Shown one piece after another: positions 17,517-26,658 of a stretch of DNA of 64,000 nt (the stretch's first letter is position 1; every line of letters begins with the position of its first letter). Source of the DNA: Cybelea sp963824595 (GTDB taxonomy: Bacteria; Vulcanimicrobiota; Vulcanimicrobiia; Vulcanimicrobiales; Vulcanimicrobiaceae); assembly GCA_963824595.1 (NCBI GenBank), contig CAWGPY010000001.1:1-64000 (forward strand), given 5' to 3'. The position numbers and the translations under genes are program-made. A model generated the notes under the pieces. That model worked only from the letters and a program-made list of their open reading frames with translations. It was not told the DNA's origin and ran no database searches.

Positions 17517-18614
17517 ATGAAATCGGCGGACAGAGAAGAGGGGCGAGAGTCCACCTTTGACTTCGAAGAACATGGCCGCGAGGCTCTTTCGGAATACCTG
17601 AAAGCTCGATCGCACTACCAGGACCTGGCCCTTTCCGTTGAGCGAATTATTCGCGAATGCCTTAATCGTCTGCAGACCAAGATTAACTCTGTGACCTCGC
17701 GCGCAAAAGACGCGGAGAGTTTTGAGAAGAAGGCTTCTCAACCATCCGATATTGATCCAACAGTTCCGAAGTATCGGGATCCATTGCACGAGATCACGGA
17801 TCTGGCTGGCGTCCGGATTATAACCTTCTTTCCAGATGCCGTGTCCGAAGTTGAGCATGCACTCAATGAGCAATTCTCGGTCATAGAGCGCACTGATAAA
17901 AGCGATGCGTTAATAGATAACGAGCGCTTTGGCTATCAGAGTGTGCATTTTCTCCTAAAGCTTAAGCCGCCGCGCAGCAAGCTTCCAGAGTTTGCTCGGT
18001 TTGGCGAAGATATTGTGGAAGTCCAGGTTAGAACGATATTGCAACATGCATGGGCCGAGATCGAGCATGACATTCAGTATAAGTCGGCTCTAGCGATACC
18101 TGAGGAAATCAATCGCCGGTTCATGGCCCTGGCGGCGCTCCTGGAAATAGCGGATCGCGAATTTCAAAGCATACGCGACGCGGAAAGCCGAATTAGAACT
18201 GATGCCCGGGAGCGCCTCGTCGCTGGTAATCTCGATGTCGAAATCACGCCTGACTCGCTTAAAGCGTACCTCGATCGAAAGCTTGGGGTCGATAATCGAT
18301 TGTCGAAATCGACTTACGATTGGCTCGTCAGGGTACTAAAGGGCCTCGGCTTCGCCGGCCTCAGCCAAGTAGATGCATGTATTGCTCCATTCGACGATGG
18401 CGCACTTAGTCGGATCACGGAGGGGTGGAGACAAGGTCAAGCTACCCGGTTCGAACATATGCTCCTCGCGGGCATGGGCGAAACATTCCTTGATAGGCAC
18501 CCGCTTGGGAATGAACCATCGTGGGCTGCTCTAGGCACTGACCGCCTTCGTCGCTTGCGCGAAGGCGGCATCGATATCGTTTCCTATGACCCGGAAAATT
18601 CATCCGTGGAGTAG
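17517..18614 (+). CDS. RelA/SpoT-domain nucleotide (pyro)phosphotransferase
   Basis: A 365-residue protein with a RelA/SpoT synthetase domain at about 25-215. The G-loop-like 'SRAKDAESFEKK', 'EITDLAGVRIITFF' with the metal-binding Asp, 'FGYQSVHFLL' with the purine-stacking Tyr, and 'VEVQVRTILQHAWAEIEHD' are all present, so the enzyme looks active. There is no HD hydrolase, TGS or ACT domain. The C-terminal 150 residues ('LKAYLDRKLGVDNRLSKSTY', 'RFEHMLLAGMGETF') are not recognised. Stand-alone members on mobile DNA can be alarmone synthetases or toxic nucleotide or tRNA pyrophosphokinases (toxSAS, CapRel-like). Location inside the att-bracketed sub-island favours a conflict role, by inference. 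Confidence 0.85.
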   Translation: MKSADREEGRESTFDFEEHGREALSEYLKARSHYQDLALSVERIIRECLNRLQTKINSVTSRAKDAESFEKKASQPSDIDPTVPKYRDPLHEITDLAGVRIITFFPDAVSEVEHALNEQFSVIERTDKSDALIDNERFGYQSVHFLLKLKPPRSKLPEFARFGEDIVEVQVRTILQHAWAEIEHDIQYKSALAIPEEINRRFMALAALLEIADREFQSIRDAESRIRTDARERLVAGNLDVEITPDSLKAYLDRKLGVDNRLSKSTYDWLVRVLKGLGFAGLSQVDACIAPFDDGALSRITEGWRQGQATRFEHMLLAGMGETFLDRHPLGNEPSWAALGTDRLRRLREGGIDIVSYDPENSSVE

Positions 18615-18705
18615 TCATCTCTTTGGCTGGCATGAGAGGCAGCGGGTCGGTGGTTCTTTCCTTGGCTAAGGGACGGGCGGCCAGGATGGCGCTCGCTCCT
18701 CTAAC

Positions 18706-18855
18706 GGCCGTCTAACGGATTCTGCAAAACTCGCCGGGATTCGTCGGGACTAGAAAGGACTCGAAAACGCCAAAACCCGTACAAGAAAGGACTTTCCGGT
18801 AATCGACGGGAGCGGCCGGGACCTCGATACACGGGTTCGATTCCCGTTGGCGCCA
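18706..18855 (+). repeat. att-like repeat copy B with tRNA-3'-end-like T arm
   Basis: Partner of 9246-9390. It ends with the stem-loop ACGGG-TTCGATT-CCCGT followed by TGGCGCCA, as in the T arm and acceptor end of a tRNA or tmRNA, but no D arm or anticodon arm can be built upstream. It is flanked by two exact 16-nt repeats (18703-18718, 18920-18935) that could be recombinase arm sites. Confidence 0.65.
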
Positions 18856-18959
18856 TCAGAAATCTCCTTATGCTGTAGGGTTCTCGTGCGTTTTTGCGGT
18901 TTTCTGCGCATCTAAATCCAACGGCCGTCTAACGGTTTTCAGCCGAAACTCCTAAGTCA

Positions 18960-19235
18960 TGATCTTCGCGAACGCAACCCACCTCCTTCGGCATCACAGC
19001 TTCGATAGACCGTGATGTAGGTCGTGGGTGATGCCGATGCTGCCCTGGCCCCGGCTGCTTCGAGATCACCTCGATTGGCAAGCCAGCTTAGGCAAGGAGC
19101 GAGGCGTAAGTCTCGCGGAGGTCGTGGACCGATCTGCCGCACCGGGCGCCGCTTCATGAGTTTCGGAAGAGGAGCTGAAGAGCCAAGATCGGATCGTGTG
19201 CCGTCTGGATTTACGAAGTGGAGATCCTCATCGCG
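18960..19235 (-). pseudogene. tyrosine recombinase (integrase) C-terminal remnant
   Basis: Translated on the minus strand in shifting frames, this tract gives the order seen at the C-terminus of phage-type integrases. 'DEDLHFVNPDG' lies near 19,200-19,230. 'GRSVHDLRETYASLLA' (box II with HxLR) is followed at once by a stop, then 'AGLPIEVISKQ' and, after a shift, 'GSIGITHDLHHGLS'. The catalytic tyrosine region is not recoverable. It sits next to att-like copy B with its 3' end facing the att, the normal integrase arrangement, so it probably once moved an element inserted here. Confidence 0.65.
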
Positions 19236-19676
19236 AATAGGCTGGACATCTTTAGTGCGGTGGCGAGCATCATAAAAACGATCTGCATGAGTGCGCCAGC
19301 GAGGGTTTCCGACAACGAGTCCTGTCCCGATTCGCTAAGAGAACAGCGGTCCTTCCAGTGGCGATGCTGTTGGTGTATTACGAGCTTTCGAGGGCAGCTT
19401 TGTTACCTAACCTGCCGTCGAGCTCTCGCACGATTGTACCGATCTAACCAATGGCGACCCGTCCTTCCGGATGCGAGGCTCCCTGCCGGGATTTTCGACG
19501 AGTACCCACAGTTTCTGCCTGTTCGCACGCGCTACGACCCGGACTTCACCTCAAAAGAGGCGTTGACAAATGTCGCACGGATAAATACCCACAGCTGATC
19601 GATACAGCACATTCGAGCGAGTTTAAGCGCCTTCTTTAAGATAATTGTGTGCGCCCCTGTAGTAACCAGGGCTCTT

Positions 19677-20582
19677 CTACCCCGTAACGATTGTCCGAAT
19701 TTGATCTATGCGATGTCTATATGTATGGTTGTTTACGACATAATCGCGACCGCGCGTTGCGATCTCTTCACCCTCTTTACTAAGGAGACGGTCGATACTC
19801 TTAACTGTTTCCTCCGGGGTAGTCACCCACACCAGGTGCTCCCAGTTCCTCATTCCGAGCCTTTCAAACGCGTCAGATGCGCCGACTAGCAGGGGTTTGC
19901 CGCAGGCCAACGCTTCGAAGGTACGCATGCTAGTCATTACGGTCTTTCCTCGCCCATCTAGACCTGTCCGTTGATTCAAAATGCCTAGCGCAACGTGTCC
20001 AGCTCGGTACTGATCGGATGCGGTCAAATAATGCCGCTCCCCACGCCAGAAAGGCCTGTACTTTGGGGGCCAAGAGCGAAGATTCCCGTTGTAACTAAAC
20101 AGGGTTAGACTTTTCCCAAGACCGAGTAATGGGTCGATGACGGTTGCGGCACTCCAGGCCCTAGCCTCGTTGTCGTACCAGTTTGCACTGAGCACAAGGT
20201 CCGTAGCCTCCTGCTCTCTCGGCATCGGAACATGTATCTCGGGACAGCAGGCTAAGGGTAGCCAGAAGACGCGGTTATGTCCCAAGCGCAACTGATAGGT
20301 TGAAATACAGGACTCGTCGCTTGTGAACACAAAGTCGGCAAGCGCCGCTTGCCTCAAAAAGGTCGAGAAGTGATTGGGATCCTCGATCGTCCACCAAGCG
20401 ATCGGCTTCCCTGACTTTTTAGCCTGGACAAGAGCATTCCAATGAGTTGGCGCCGTACTATTCATCGCAAGAACGAAGTCGGCACATTCGAGAGGCGTCC
20501 TGAGCAAATGGTGTCGCAGAAATGGCAGCAGTAGTTCACAACCAATGACAAAAACATTTGGAGGCGGAGTTCCTAAACGCAA
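19677..20582 (-). CDS. CgeB-like glycosyltransferase
   Basis: A 301-residue protein with a TTG start. The central region 'ADFVFTSDESCISTYQLRLG' and the C-terminal 'SMRTFEALACGKPLLVGA' match the CgeB/Glyco_trans_1_2 family of GT-B glycosyltransferases, in which the E of FEAL contacts the nucleotide sugar. Only about the C-terminal two thirds of a typical enzyme is strongly conserved here. It follows the large glycosyltransferase gene on the same strand by 11 bp, so the pair probably builds or decorates a surface glycan or glycoprotein. Base composition is lower in GC than the chromosome. Confidence 0.78.
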   Translation of the reverse strand: MRLGTPPPNVFVIGCELLLPFLRHHLLRTPLECADFVLAMNSTAPTHWNALVQAKKSGKPIAWWTIEDPNHFSTFLRQAALADFVFTSDESCISTYQLRLGHNRVFWLPLACCPEIHVPMPREQEATDLVLSANWYDNEARAWSAATVIDPLLGLGKSLTLFSYNGNLRSWPPKYRPFWRGERHYLTASDQYRAGHVALGILNQRTGLDGRGKTVMTSMRTFEALACGKPLLVGASDAFERLGMRNWEHLVWVTTPEETVKSIDRLLSKEGEEIATRGRDYVVNNHTYRHRIDQIRTIVTG

Positions 20583-20593
20583 GTTATGAAGGG

Positions 20594-22795
20594 CTAATAA
20601 GGAACGCGGCCCATGCGTCTAAACGGTTCCAAATTGACGAAGCTATCTGCCCACTTATCGAGAAGCCGCCGCTTTCTGCGTTGGAAAATAATGTTCGGAT
20701 CAATGCCTAGGCCGCGCATTATTCGCACCGAAGACCCGATTCGCTGATGAGAATATCGAATGTTCGCGAATTTGTGGATTTCATACCCATTTGTCAGCAA
20801 CTGAAAGCCCAAGTCATTATCTTCGAATCCCCATCCAATTCCATCAAAAGGCGGTTCCTCGTCGAATCTCACGCCATCGCGGAAAGCATCACATCGAAAT
20901 AACCCATATTGAGTCCACGCAACCGATGCTTCGGCTTCTGGGAAGAGCTCAAACATTGTCTTGCTGCATTGCTCCCGTCGTGCGCTACACTTGCTCGATA
21001 AAGCACCTATGCAGGCAACGCTGCCACCAATGTCTTCCAAGTATCTCATCATTACGAAACTCGAAAAGGGAACGATTTCGATGTCACCATCGACAAATAA
21101 TAGATAGTCGGCCATTTTTTCTAGTGCGACATCGATGATTTGATTTCGGGCTCGGGAGTTTCCGATATTGGTGGCATTGAAGATGAACTCGTGCGGCACG
21201 CCACTTAGGCTGCGGTCGAGTTCCTTGAGCGCCTCCGCGGTGCCATCCGTCGATCCGTTATCGCATACGCAGATCAACGCATCATGGCCCAGGCGCCGCA
21301 ACGTTGCCGCTTCTGTAAGGTGTCGATCTAGAGACGTGAGACTGACGGCTTTCGTATTCCATGTGAGTAATCCGAGCACGATACTGCGCCGCTGGTTTGA
21401 GCTGATCAACCTGCCTCCTGCGGAAAAGATCGCTCCGTAAGCGAAGCGCAGCTGATCATCCTGAGCCGCTTCTGCCGATGGCTCACTCCCAGCCGGCGCG
21501 GGCGGGGAGGTCTGTGCCCGAAAGCCATATGGTGCCAGGCATTCATTGATCTCTTGGATGATCTGAGAGGGCGGCACTAACGGCGCGCTGGGGGGCTCCA
21601 GGCTAGGGCTGGCTTGTTGGATAATCGGAGCATTATCGTGCGCAATTACAAATGCGCCATTAGGCTTTAACTTGCTGACGAGCCCCTTCAAGAGTGCTAA
21701 TCGGTCGTTTTGTGGCAATCGCTCCAGAGTGTTCAGACAGAAGATGCGGTCGCAGCTAGCGGGCGCGATTTCCTGTAGGCCGCGCAACCCCTCCGATGTT
21801 GGTGGACAATGACGTAGTGCGGCGTTCCGATAGAGAAGCCTTAGTCGGTCGAGGAAGGCGGGGCCATCTAGGCTAGAATCCAGGGCCGTGGAAGCCGAAT
21901 CGAGATAGGCGTGGAATGCTGCAAAGGGCTCGGCCCAGTTGACTGCGGCATCCGCGGAGGTTCGGGTTGCGTTCCACGCTCCAAACTCGGTCAAGCTGTG
22001 ATCTGCAGCGCTCCCAAGAACAACTCCACTACCGATTAGCGAGGACCTCTTACGAATCCGCGGGCCGATCGTCACGGTTAATTCGCAGCTGCTACTGCAA
22101 CGGCCCCCGGTACCCGCCGCCGCATCAATAACTTCGGGCCAGTGGTTACCGATAATCGAGAGAATGGCGTCGAAAGAACGCGGCTCCCAATACGGGCGCG
22201 TCGTTCGTTTGCGAGCGGTGTTTGCCGCGTGGATCAACCCAACGAAGTACTGGTTTTTATCGTTCACGATGGTGCGAGCATCGTGGGCTGACAACACGAA
22301 ACGCGTGTCTTCGCCGATCTGCACCGGTGCAAACCGGTGGCGAATCCAATATGACTTGAGATAGCAAAGTGTCGCACCACAAACCCATTGGCGTGCTCGA
22401 ACCGGATAAACGTATTCCCAAGCGGCGTGGGCGGCCGGGTCGACAAACAGCGCGCCTCGGACCCCGCCGATGTCGGCGCAACTTGCCAAGAGGGCCGTTA
22501 CCTGATAAGTTAGGCGCCACGGTGCATACCAATCGTCGTCATCCCAATGGGCAATGATTTCGCCCCGCGCCATTTCACAGGCAATATTTCGTTTCTCGCC
22601 GAGAGGCACTCGCTGCTCTAACCTTACGTACCTAATGCTGGGATGTTTTGGTATCAGATCTTCTACCGCGTCGACCCCGTCATCGATCACTAGCAGCTCT
22701 TTATTGCCAAAGTCTTGTTCGAGAAACATTCGAACGGCACTCGGCACGAATCGGCGCCGATTTGCCGTCGGCATAATGCAAGACACACTAATCAT
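20594..22795 (-). CDS. GT2-methyltransferase-like-GT2 fusion glycosyltransferase
   Basis: About 733 residues from ATG 22795; an upstream TTG at 22810 is the alternative start. The N-terminal GT2 domain (1-200) shows 'SVSCIMPTANRRRFV', 'LLVIDDG' and 'IIAHWDDDDWYAPWRL'. The middle (about 290-400) reads like a methyltransferase ('FCLNTLERLPQNDRLALLKG' then 'LKPNGAFVIAHD'), although the usual glycine-rich SAM loop is not visible. The C-terminal GT2 domain (about 480-738) has 'CVCDNGSTDGTAEALKELD', 'LLFVDGDIEIVP' and 'GWGFEDNDLG'. Such multi-domain enzymes assemble surface polysaccharides. It pairs with the downstream CgeB-like gene. Confidence 0.83.
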   Translation of the reverse strand: MISVSCIMPTANRRRFVPSAVRMFLEQDFGNKELLVIDDGVDAVEDLIPKHPSIRYVRLEQRVPLGEKRNIACEMARGEIIAHWDDDDWYAPWRLTYQVTALLASCADIGGVRGALFVDPAAHAAWEYVYPVRARQWVCGATLCYLKSYWIRHRFAPVQIGEDTRFVLSAHDARTIVNDKNQYFVGLIHAANTARKRTTRPYWEPRSFDAILSIIGNHWPEVIDAAAGTGGRCSSSCELTVTIGPRIRKRSSLIGSGVVLGSAADHSLTEFGAWNATRTSADAAVNWAEPFAAFHAYLDSASTALDSSLDGPAFLDRLRLLYRNAALRHCPPTSEGLRGLQEIAPASCDRIFCLNTLERLPQNDRLALLKGLVSKLKPNGAFVIAHDNAPIIQQASPSLEPPSAPLVPPSQIIQEINECLAPYGFRAQTSPPAPAGSEPSAEAAQDDQLRFAYGAIFSAGGRLISSNQRRSIVLGLLTWNTKAVSLTSLDRHLTEAATLRRLGHDALICVCDNGSTDGTAEALKELDRSLSGVPHEFIFNATNIGNSRARNQIIDVALEKMADYLLFVDGDIEIVPFSSFVMMRYLEDIGGSVACIGALSSKCSARREQCSKTMFELFPEAEASVAWTQYGLFRCDAFRDGVRFDEEPPFDGIGWGFEDNDLGFQLLTNGYEIHKFANIRYSHQRIGSSVRIMRGLGIDPNIIFQRRKRRLLDKWADSFVNLEPFRRMGRVPY

Positions 22796-23024
22796 AAGGG
22801 CATCCGGCAACGGCGGCGCACGCTCACGTTCTGCGATCGCTCAATGGACGAAGATCTCCCCTGGCTGCTTTTGTTCTATTCGCGCTCCTGCTGTGCGTTT
22901 AGACGCTGGCGACTGATGAACAGCAAGCCTTAATCTCACCTCTTCACGTAGGCTCGCTGCGCCTTAGAAGTCCTTGAGTACGTGAAGGCCACGACCGCGC
23001 TGCTCGGCGTTGCATCTAACGGGA

Positions 23025-24743
23025 CTACTTCCCAATCATAACGAAGTCCGGCGTACCACTTAGGCCTCCGTGTGAGATCTGCGCCGTCTCGCCTGGTGCA
23101 AGGTAAAAGCTCCCCGTCTTTAAGAACGTGTCTGTCGAGTTAACTTTAATTTGTGATATTGAGTTGCCGGATGTGGCAATCGTATAGAACTCCACCGGAC
23201 CGTAATAGCCATAGCCGGATGCGCTAAACGATGTAGCTGAGGCTGGAATCGTCGAGTGCACAACGGTTCCCTGGTCGTTATATCCCGCACAGTTTGTTGC
23301 CTGGACGTTTGTAGCAGTGCCGGCAATGTCAAGGGGCGTTGTGTAGTCCGAGACATTGCAATCCCGAATAAATACCCCCGATGCCAAAGCGCCTACATGG
23401 ACCGCCGAATCTAGGTTTCCTGTTAGATCGCAACCCTCGACAAGTATGTTAGAAGCGCCCCCGAGGTCGACGTATATTCCATATTCCTGAGTTGCCGAGA
23501 ACGGCGAGCCGTCAACTGGGTCGGTGCACGAATTGGTACAGCCGACGCCGATAATCCTCACATTCGCCGGAACAGTAAGCGCTATTCCTGCTGAAAGCGT
23601 CGGCGGACTTGACTGCGAACCATTGCAGGAGAAATAGCCTCCGAGGATTTCAATATTGCTGCCGCTAGTTACTTCAAGTCCCGGGCCGGGCCACCCGCAC
23701 GAGTAGCAGGAGACGAACCGCAGTTGATCGACTACGCCGGTCGTCTCGCTTTGGTCAATAAAGATCCCACCACCAGTATAGGCGGTTGGATTGTCCGCAC
23801 CAGGCTGGAAAGTGCACGCGATGAAGACTAACTCCGACACGTACTGGTCCCCCTGGGGTTGAATAATCAAACCTGGACCGGCATACGGGAGAATACTCTC
23901 GGTGTTGGTGCCCGTGAATGCAGTAACATTTTCGAAGTAGCCATGGTTCACGGTGCCGTGCGTGGCGTCACCGGATCCTCCAGGAATGATTACGATCCCG
24001 GCTTCGAAAGCCTCAATACGAACATTGACCACTCGAATCTGGTCGGCGTGGTAAATGAGCAATGCTGTGCCGCCGGGTCCGTGATTCGGATCTTTATTGA
24101 CCGAAATGGATTCGATGACCGTGCCCGAGATGATCGTCTCGTTGGCGCTATTCCCAGAGAAGTCATCGCCGAGCTGTACCGCGAGCGGCTGGAAATTGCC
24201 CGCAACAGCCTCCGTGTAGTTGATAGTGGATTCAAAGATCCCGCACTGCAATGTGTTAATGAACGAAACGGCATTTGGACAGTTCGTGAGAACACATCTA
24301 ACGATTTTTACGTTTTGAGCGCCTGTAACGCTACCGACTTTTATCGCGGTGCCGCTCGTCATGCCGTCTTTATAAGAAATGTGAAGGTCTTCAAATAACA
24401 CACCACCGACGTCGTCGTTGTTGCCACAGTTGATATCAACTAAGAAGAAGTCGCTTATATCGGGAGGGCTCAAGTCGGGCGCAGTTTGGATCAAGTGAGT
24501 GTTGCCGCTGGTTCCGACGAGACGTAGGCTGGCCGTTTCGCAGGGAGAGCTTTGCCCGATGTAAATCGGGCCTTCCACGGAATAGGTCCCCGTGGGAATG
24601 AGTATCGTTCCGCCGCCGGCCTGTGTTGCGGCGTCGATGGTAGCTTGCAAGCCTATTGCATTTCCCGATGGACTGGACGACATGTTGGAATCGTCAAGCA
24701 TGCCATAGTCTAAGACGTTGAAGACGCCAGGGTATTCATACAT
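23025..24743 (-). CDS. right-handed beta-helix (pectate-lyase-like) protein
   Basis: A 572-residue protein. The start 'FNVLDYGMLDDS' followed by 'IGLQATIDAATQAGGGTILI' and 'PTGTYSVEGPIYIG' is the standard N-terminus of the pectate-lyase superfamily beta-helix (Pfam Pectate_lyase_3 type). Many short repeats of the beta-helix follow. Such folds serve as polysaccharide lyases, epimerases or phage tailspikes. No signal peptide is evident, and no phage structural gene lies nearby. Beside two glycosyltransferase genes, a role in modifying the same glycan is possible. The final 60 residues form a separate beta-rich tail. Confidence 0.8.
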   Translation of the reverse strand: MYEYPGVFNVLDYGMLDDSNMSSSPSGNAIGLQATIDAATQAGGGTILIPTGTYSVEGPIYIGQSSPCETASLRLVGTSGNTHLIQTAPDLSPPDISDFFLVDINCGNNDDVGGVLFEDLHISYKDGMTSGTAIKVGSVTGAQNVKIVRCVLTNCPNAVSFINTLQCGIFESTINYTEAVAGNFQPLAVQLGDDFSGNSANETIISGTVIESISVNKDPNHGPGGTALLIYHADQIRVVNVRIEAFEAGIVIIPGGSGDATHGTVNHGYFENVTAFTGTNTESILPYAGPGLIIQPQGDQYVSELVFIACTFQPGADNPTAYTGGGIFIDQSETTGVVDQLRFVSCYSCGWPGPGLEVTSGSNIEILGGYFSCNGSQSSPPTLSAGIALTVPANVRIIGVGCTNSCTDPVDGSPFSATQEYGIYVDLGGASNILVEGCDLTGNLDSAVHVGALASGVFIRDCNVSDYTTPLDIAGTATNVQATNCAGYNDQGTVVHSTIPASATSFSASGYGYYGPVEFYTIATSGNSISQIKVNSTDTFLKTGSFYLAPGETAQISHGGLSGTPDFVMIGK

Positions 24744-24842
24744 GGCAACTCTCTCCTACGAACGACTTACATGAGATCCGGTAGCATGGTGTGGGCTTTG
24801 TTAAATTTGCAAAGGCGTAAACGAAAGGTACTACGCTTGCGG

Positions 24843-25802
24843 CTAAGGAGCCGCACTGATGGTGACGCTTGCGGGAAGCTCTGCGATTCTCACCGAGTTC
24901 ACTGTCCTTCCGCCGGCGGGATATTTCCAGAGCCCAAGTTCACCCTTCATCGGCGCCAGAACGCGGCTGCCGATGATCCAGCTTCCACCGGTGGCCCGAG
25001 CTTTCAATCCTCGCAGCGTGATCGTCGAAACGATTGTGGCAGACGAGCCTGCGATGCTTAAACGGTGGATCACTTCAGGAAGCTTGCTCCTCTTGACGTC
25101 CTTGGTGCTTGCCGCAGTTAGAGCGAGGTGGGTGCCATCCCACTGGATCCTGTCAACCTGCCCGACCGCGCTGCTAAGGCTGACGTGGACGACGCTTGTG
25201 CTTCCTGCCGGCAGTTCCGCCATTACAGAGCCATGGTCTATCATGAAGAGATTCCCCTGACCGTCGTAGCCTGGCTGCCCCGTAATAGCGGCGTCGGTAT
25301 AAAACGTGGGAGCGCCTTGTGCGTTATCGTAAATCGCGAGTTTTGCACCGCCACCGTTGGTGCTGTACTCGGAAACGGCGAGATTCCCCGATACCGAATC
25401 TACAGAACACCCGGCCGGCACCCAATATGGTTCGAGAGTCAGGGTCTCGACCGGGGTAGAGCCTCCGTGAGCGTACTCATAGACGTATGCTTGTGATTGT
25501 TCGGCAAAAAAAGTCCCCACGAAGACATTGCCCTTTGAGTCGGTACATACCCTGCCGTCCCCTCCGGCCGGAAGATGTATCGTTTGCTGGTGCTTTAGGC
25601 CAGGGTAGCTGTAAACCTCCACCGCTGCTTGAGCAGTACCGACGTAGGCCAAGTCACTACTGGAGCCGGTGCGACCCAAGCCGGATCGCTCTGCTGTACT
25701 TTGGCTCGACGAGCCAGAGGGCACTGCCGGAGCACTGCCTGGTGCATTGCATCCTGAAAGAGAGATGGCTGCAATGATAATCAATACTGATAGCCTATTC
25801 AT
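24843..25802 (-). CDS. lipoprotein with beta-propeller-like repeats
   Basis: A 319-residue protein with a lipoprotein signal ('VLIIIAAISLSGC', lipobox LSGC, acylated Cys18). A Ser-rich linker follows, then repeats such as 'VYSYPGLKHQQTIHLPAGG' and 'DSKGNVFVGTFF' that resemble NHL or beta-propeller blades. The start follows a good Shine-Dalgarno (GGAAGGA) and overlaps the stop of the upstream small gene as ATGA. It would sit on the outer face of a membrane. Similar repeat lipoproteins are abundant in the presumed host lineage, but the biochemical role is unknown. Confidence 0.75.
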   Translation of the reverse strand: MNRLSVLIIIAAISLSGCNAPGSAPAVPSGSSSQSTAERSGLGRTGSSSDLAYVGTAQAAVEVYSYPGLKHQQTIHLPAGGDGRVCTDSKGNVFVGTFFAEQSQAYVYEYAHGGSTPVETLTLEPYWVPAGCSVDSVSGNLAVSEYSTNGGGAKLAIYDNAQGAPTFYTDAAITGQPGYDGQGNLFMIDHGSVMAELPAGSTSVVHVSLSSAVGQVDRIQWDGTHLALTAASTKDVKRSKLPEVIHRLSIAGSSATIVSTITLRGLKARATGGSWIIGSRVLAPMKGELGLWKYPAGGRTVNSVRIAELPASVTISAAP

Positions 25803-26083
25803 AGCCGTCCTTCCGAGTTTTGTTCTTGACGCTTCGTTAACAGAAAAATCATAACTTGTTCGCCGGTTTCGGGACAGATTTCGGACGAGGTTAGCACCCT
25901 CTCCTCGCGTTCAGACTCAAGCTTGACAACAATTGCTATCGCGCTTAAAGCTGCCCTCAACCGATGCTCATTAAGCGCGGTCCGATCTAGAAGGTGAAGC
26001 AATTCGTTGAGCACCTCAGGAGTAGCCAAAGCAGCGCGTCGCAGGGCAAACGCATCCACCCGATCCAATGCGCTTTGCTTCAT
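25799..26083 (-). CDS. small hypothetical protein coupled to lipoprotein gene
   Basis: A 94-residue, mostly helical protein ('VDAFALRRAALATPEVLNEL', 'LRAALSAIAIVVKLESER'). I prefer ATG 26083 over the earlier ATG at 26122, because the extra residues look non-coding. Its TGA overlaps the lipoprotein ATG by 4 bp, which is good evidence that the frame is translated and that the two genes are coupled. No family is recognised. Confidence 0.55.
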   Translation of the reverse strand: MKQSALDRVDAFALRRAALATPEVLNELLHLLDRTALNEHRLRAALSAIAIVVKLESEREERVLTSSEICPETGEQVMIFLLTKRQEQNSEGRL

Positions 26084-26229
26084 TGTAGCCTCACACCAGT
26101 GAGGCCTGTAACAGAATATCATAAAACCGCGGCCCCTGGCCAGGCGGGTCCTGCCCGTAGCCGCCCATCGGCCTTACGCCCGCGAAAGGTGTCAGAGACC
26201 GAACCTCGGGGTGCGACGGCGCTCGTCCT

Positions 26230-26287
26230 ATTAGACGGGGTACGGCGAGTCGAACCGCTGACCTCGGCTGGAATCTTACGCAGCCGA
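26230..26287 (-). other. degenerate tRNA-like 3' segment
   Basis: On the minus strand the sequence GGCTG(N10)CAGCC is followed by 'GAGGTCAGCGGTTCGACTCG' and then CCGTACCCC. This resembles an anticodon stem, variable region, T arm and acceptor end, but the T stem no longer pairs. It may be an old attachment-site scar. Confidence 0.35.
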
Positions 26288-26658
26288 TAACTGTGAGGGT
26301 ACGTACGTTTTTAAGGTCGGCTACTCCCTCACGTCCAGTGGTTATTGGAACGTAACGCTAGACCTCGGCGAGCTCCACTCACATTCGTTATCGGTTTAGC
26401 CGCATCAAGCGAAACAAATAACAAAGTCCGGCTCGCAGGCCTGGCGAATCGACGAATTACTGCCCGGGCCGAGCCTTCCCGGTAGTCCGACCCCTTGGGC
26501 CGAGCGGTCTCGTCGAAGTGGCGCGTTAAGTGTCCGATTAAACTGGATGACCAAGGCATAGCCTGGAGCTGGGTTCGCACGCCCGCGAGGATATGCGCCC
26601 ACGAGTCTTGACACTCTTTGAGCGGGCAAGGATAATTGTGGTGCAAAGATGCGGAGCA

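Larger units (their letters stand above)
18615..19676. other. junction tract: att-like copy B and integrase remnant
   Basis: No intact gene is visible. It holds att-like copy B (18706-18855), two copies of AACGGCCGTCTAACGG (18703-18718 and 18920-18935), and a decayed tyrosine recombinase on the minus strand. In 19,240-19,676 I see only short frames without coding character. Confidence 0.65.

Noticed and set aside
19218..19598. 126-codon plus-strand frame between the integrase remnant and the glycosyltransferase
   Set aside because: It overlaps the integrase remnant, has no ribosome binding site and no recognisable domain.
23025..24743. Prophage tailspike
   Set aside because: The beta-helix fold fits tailspikes, but no capsid, portal, terminase or tail gene is anywhere in the window.
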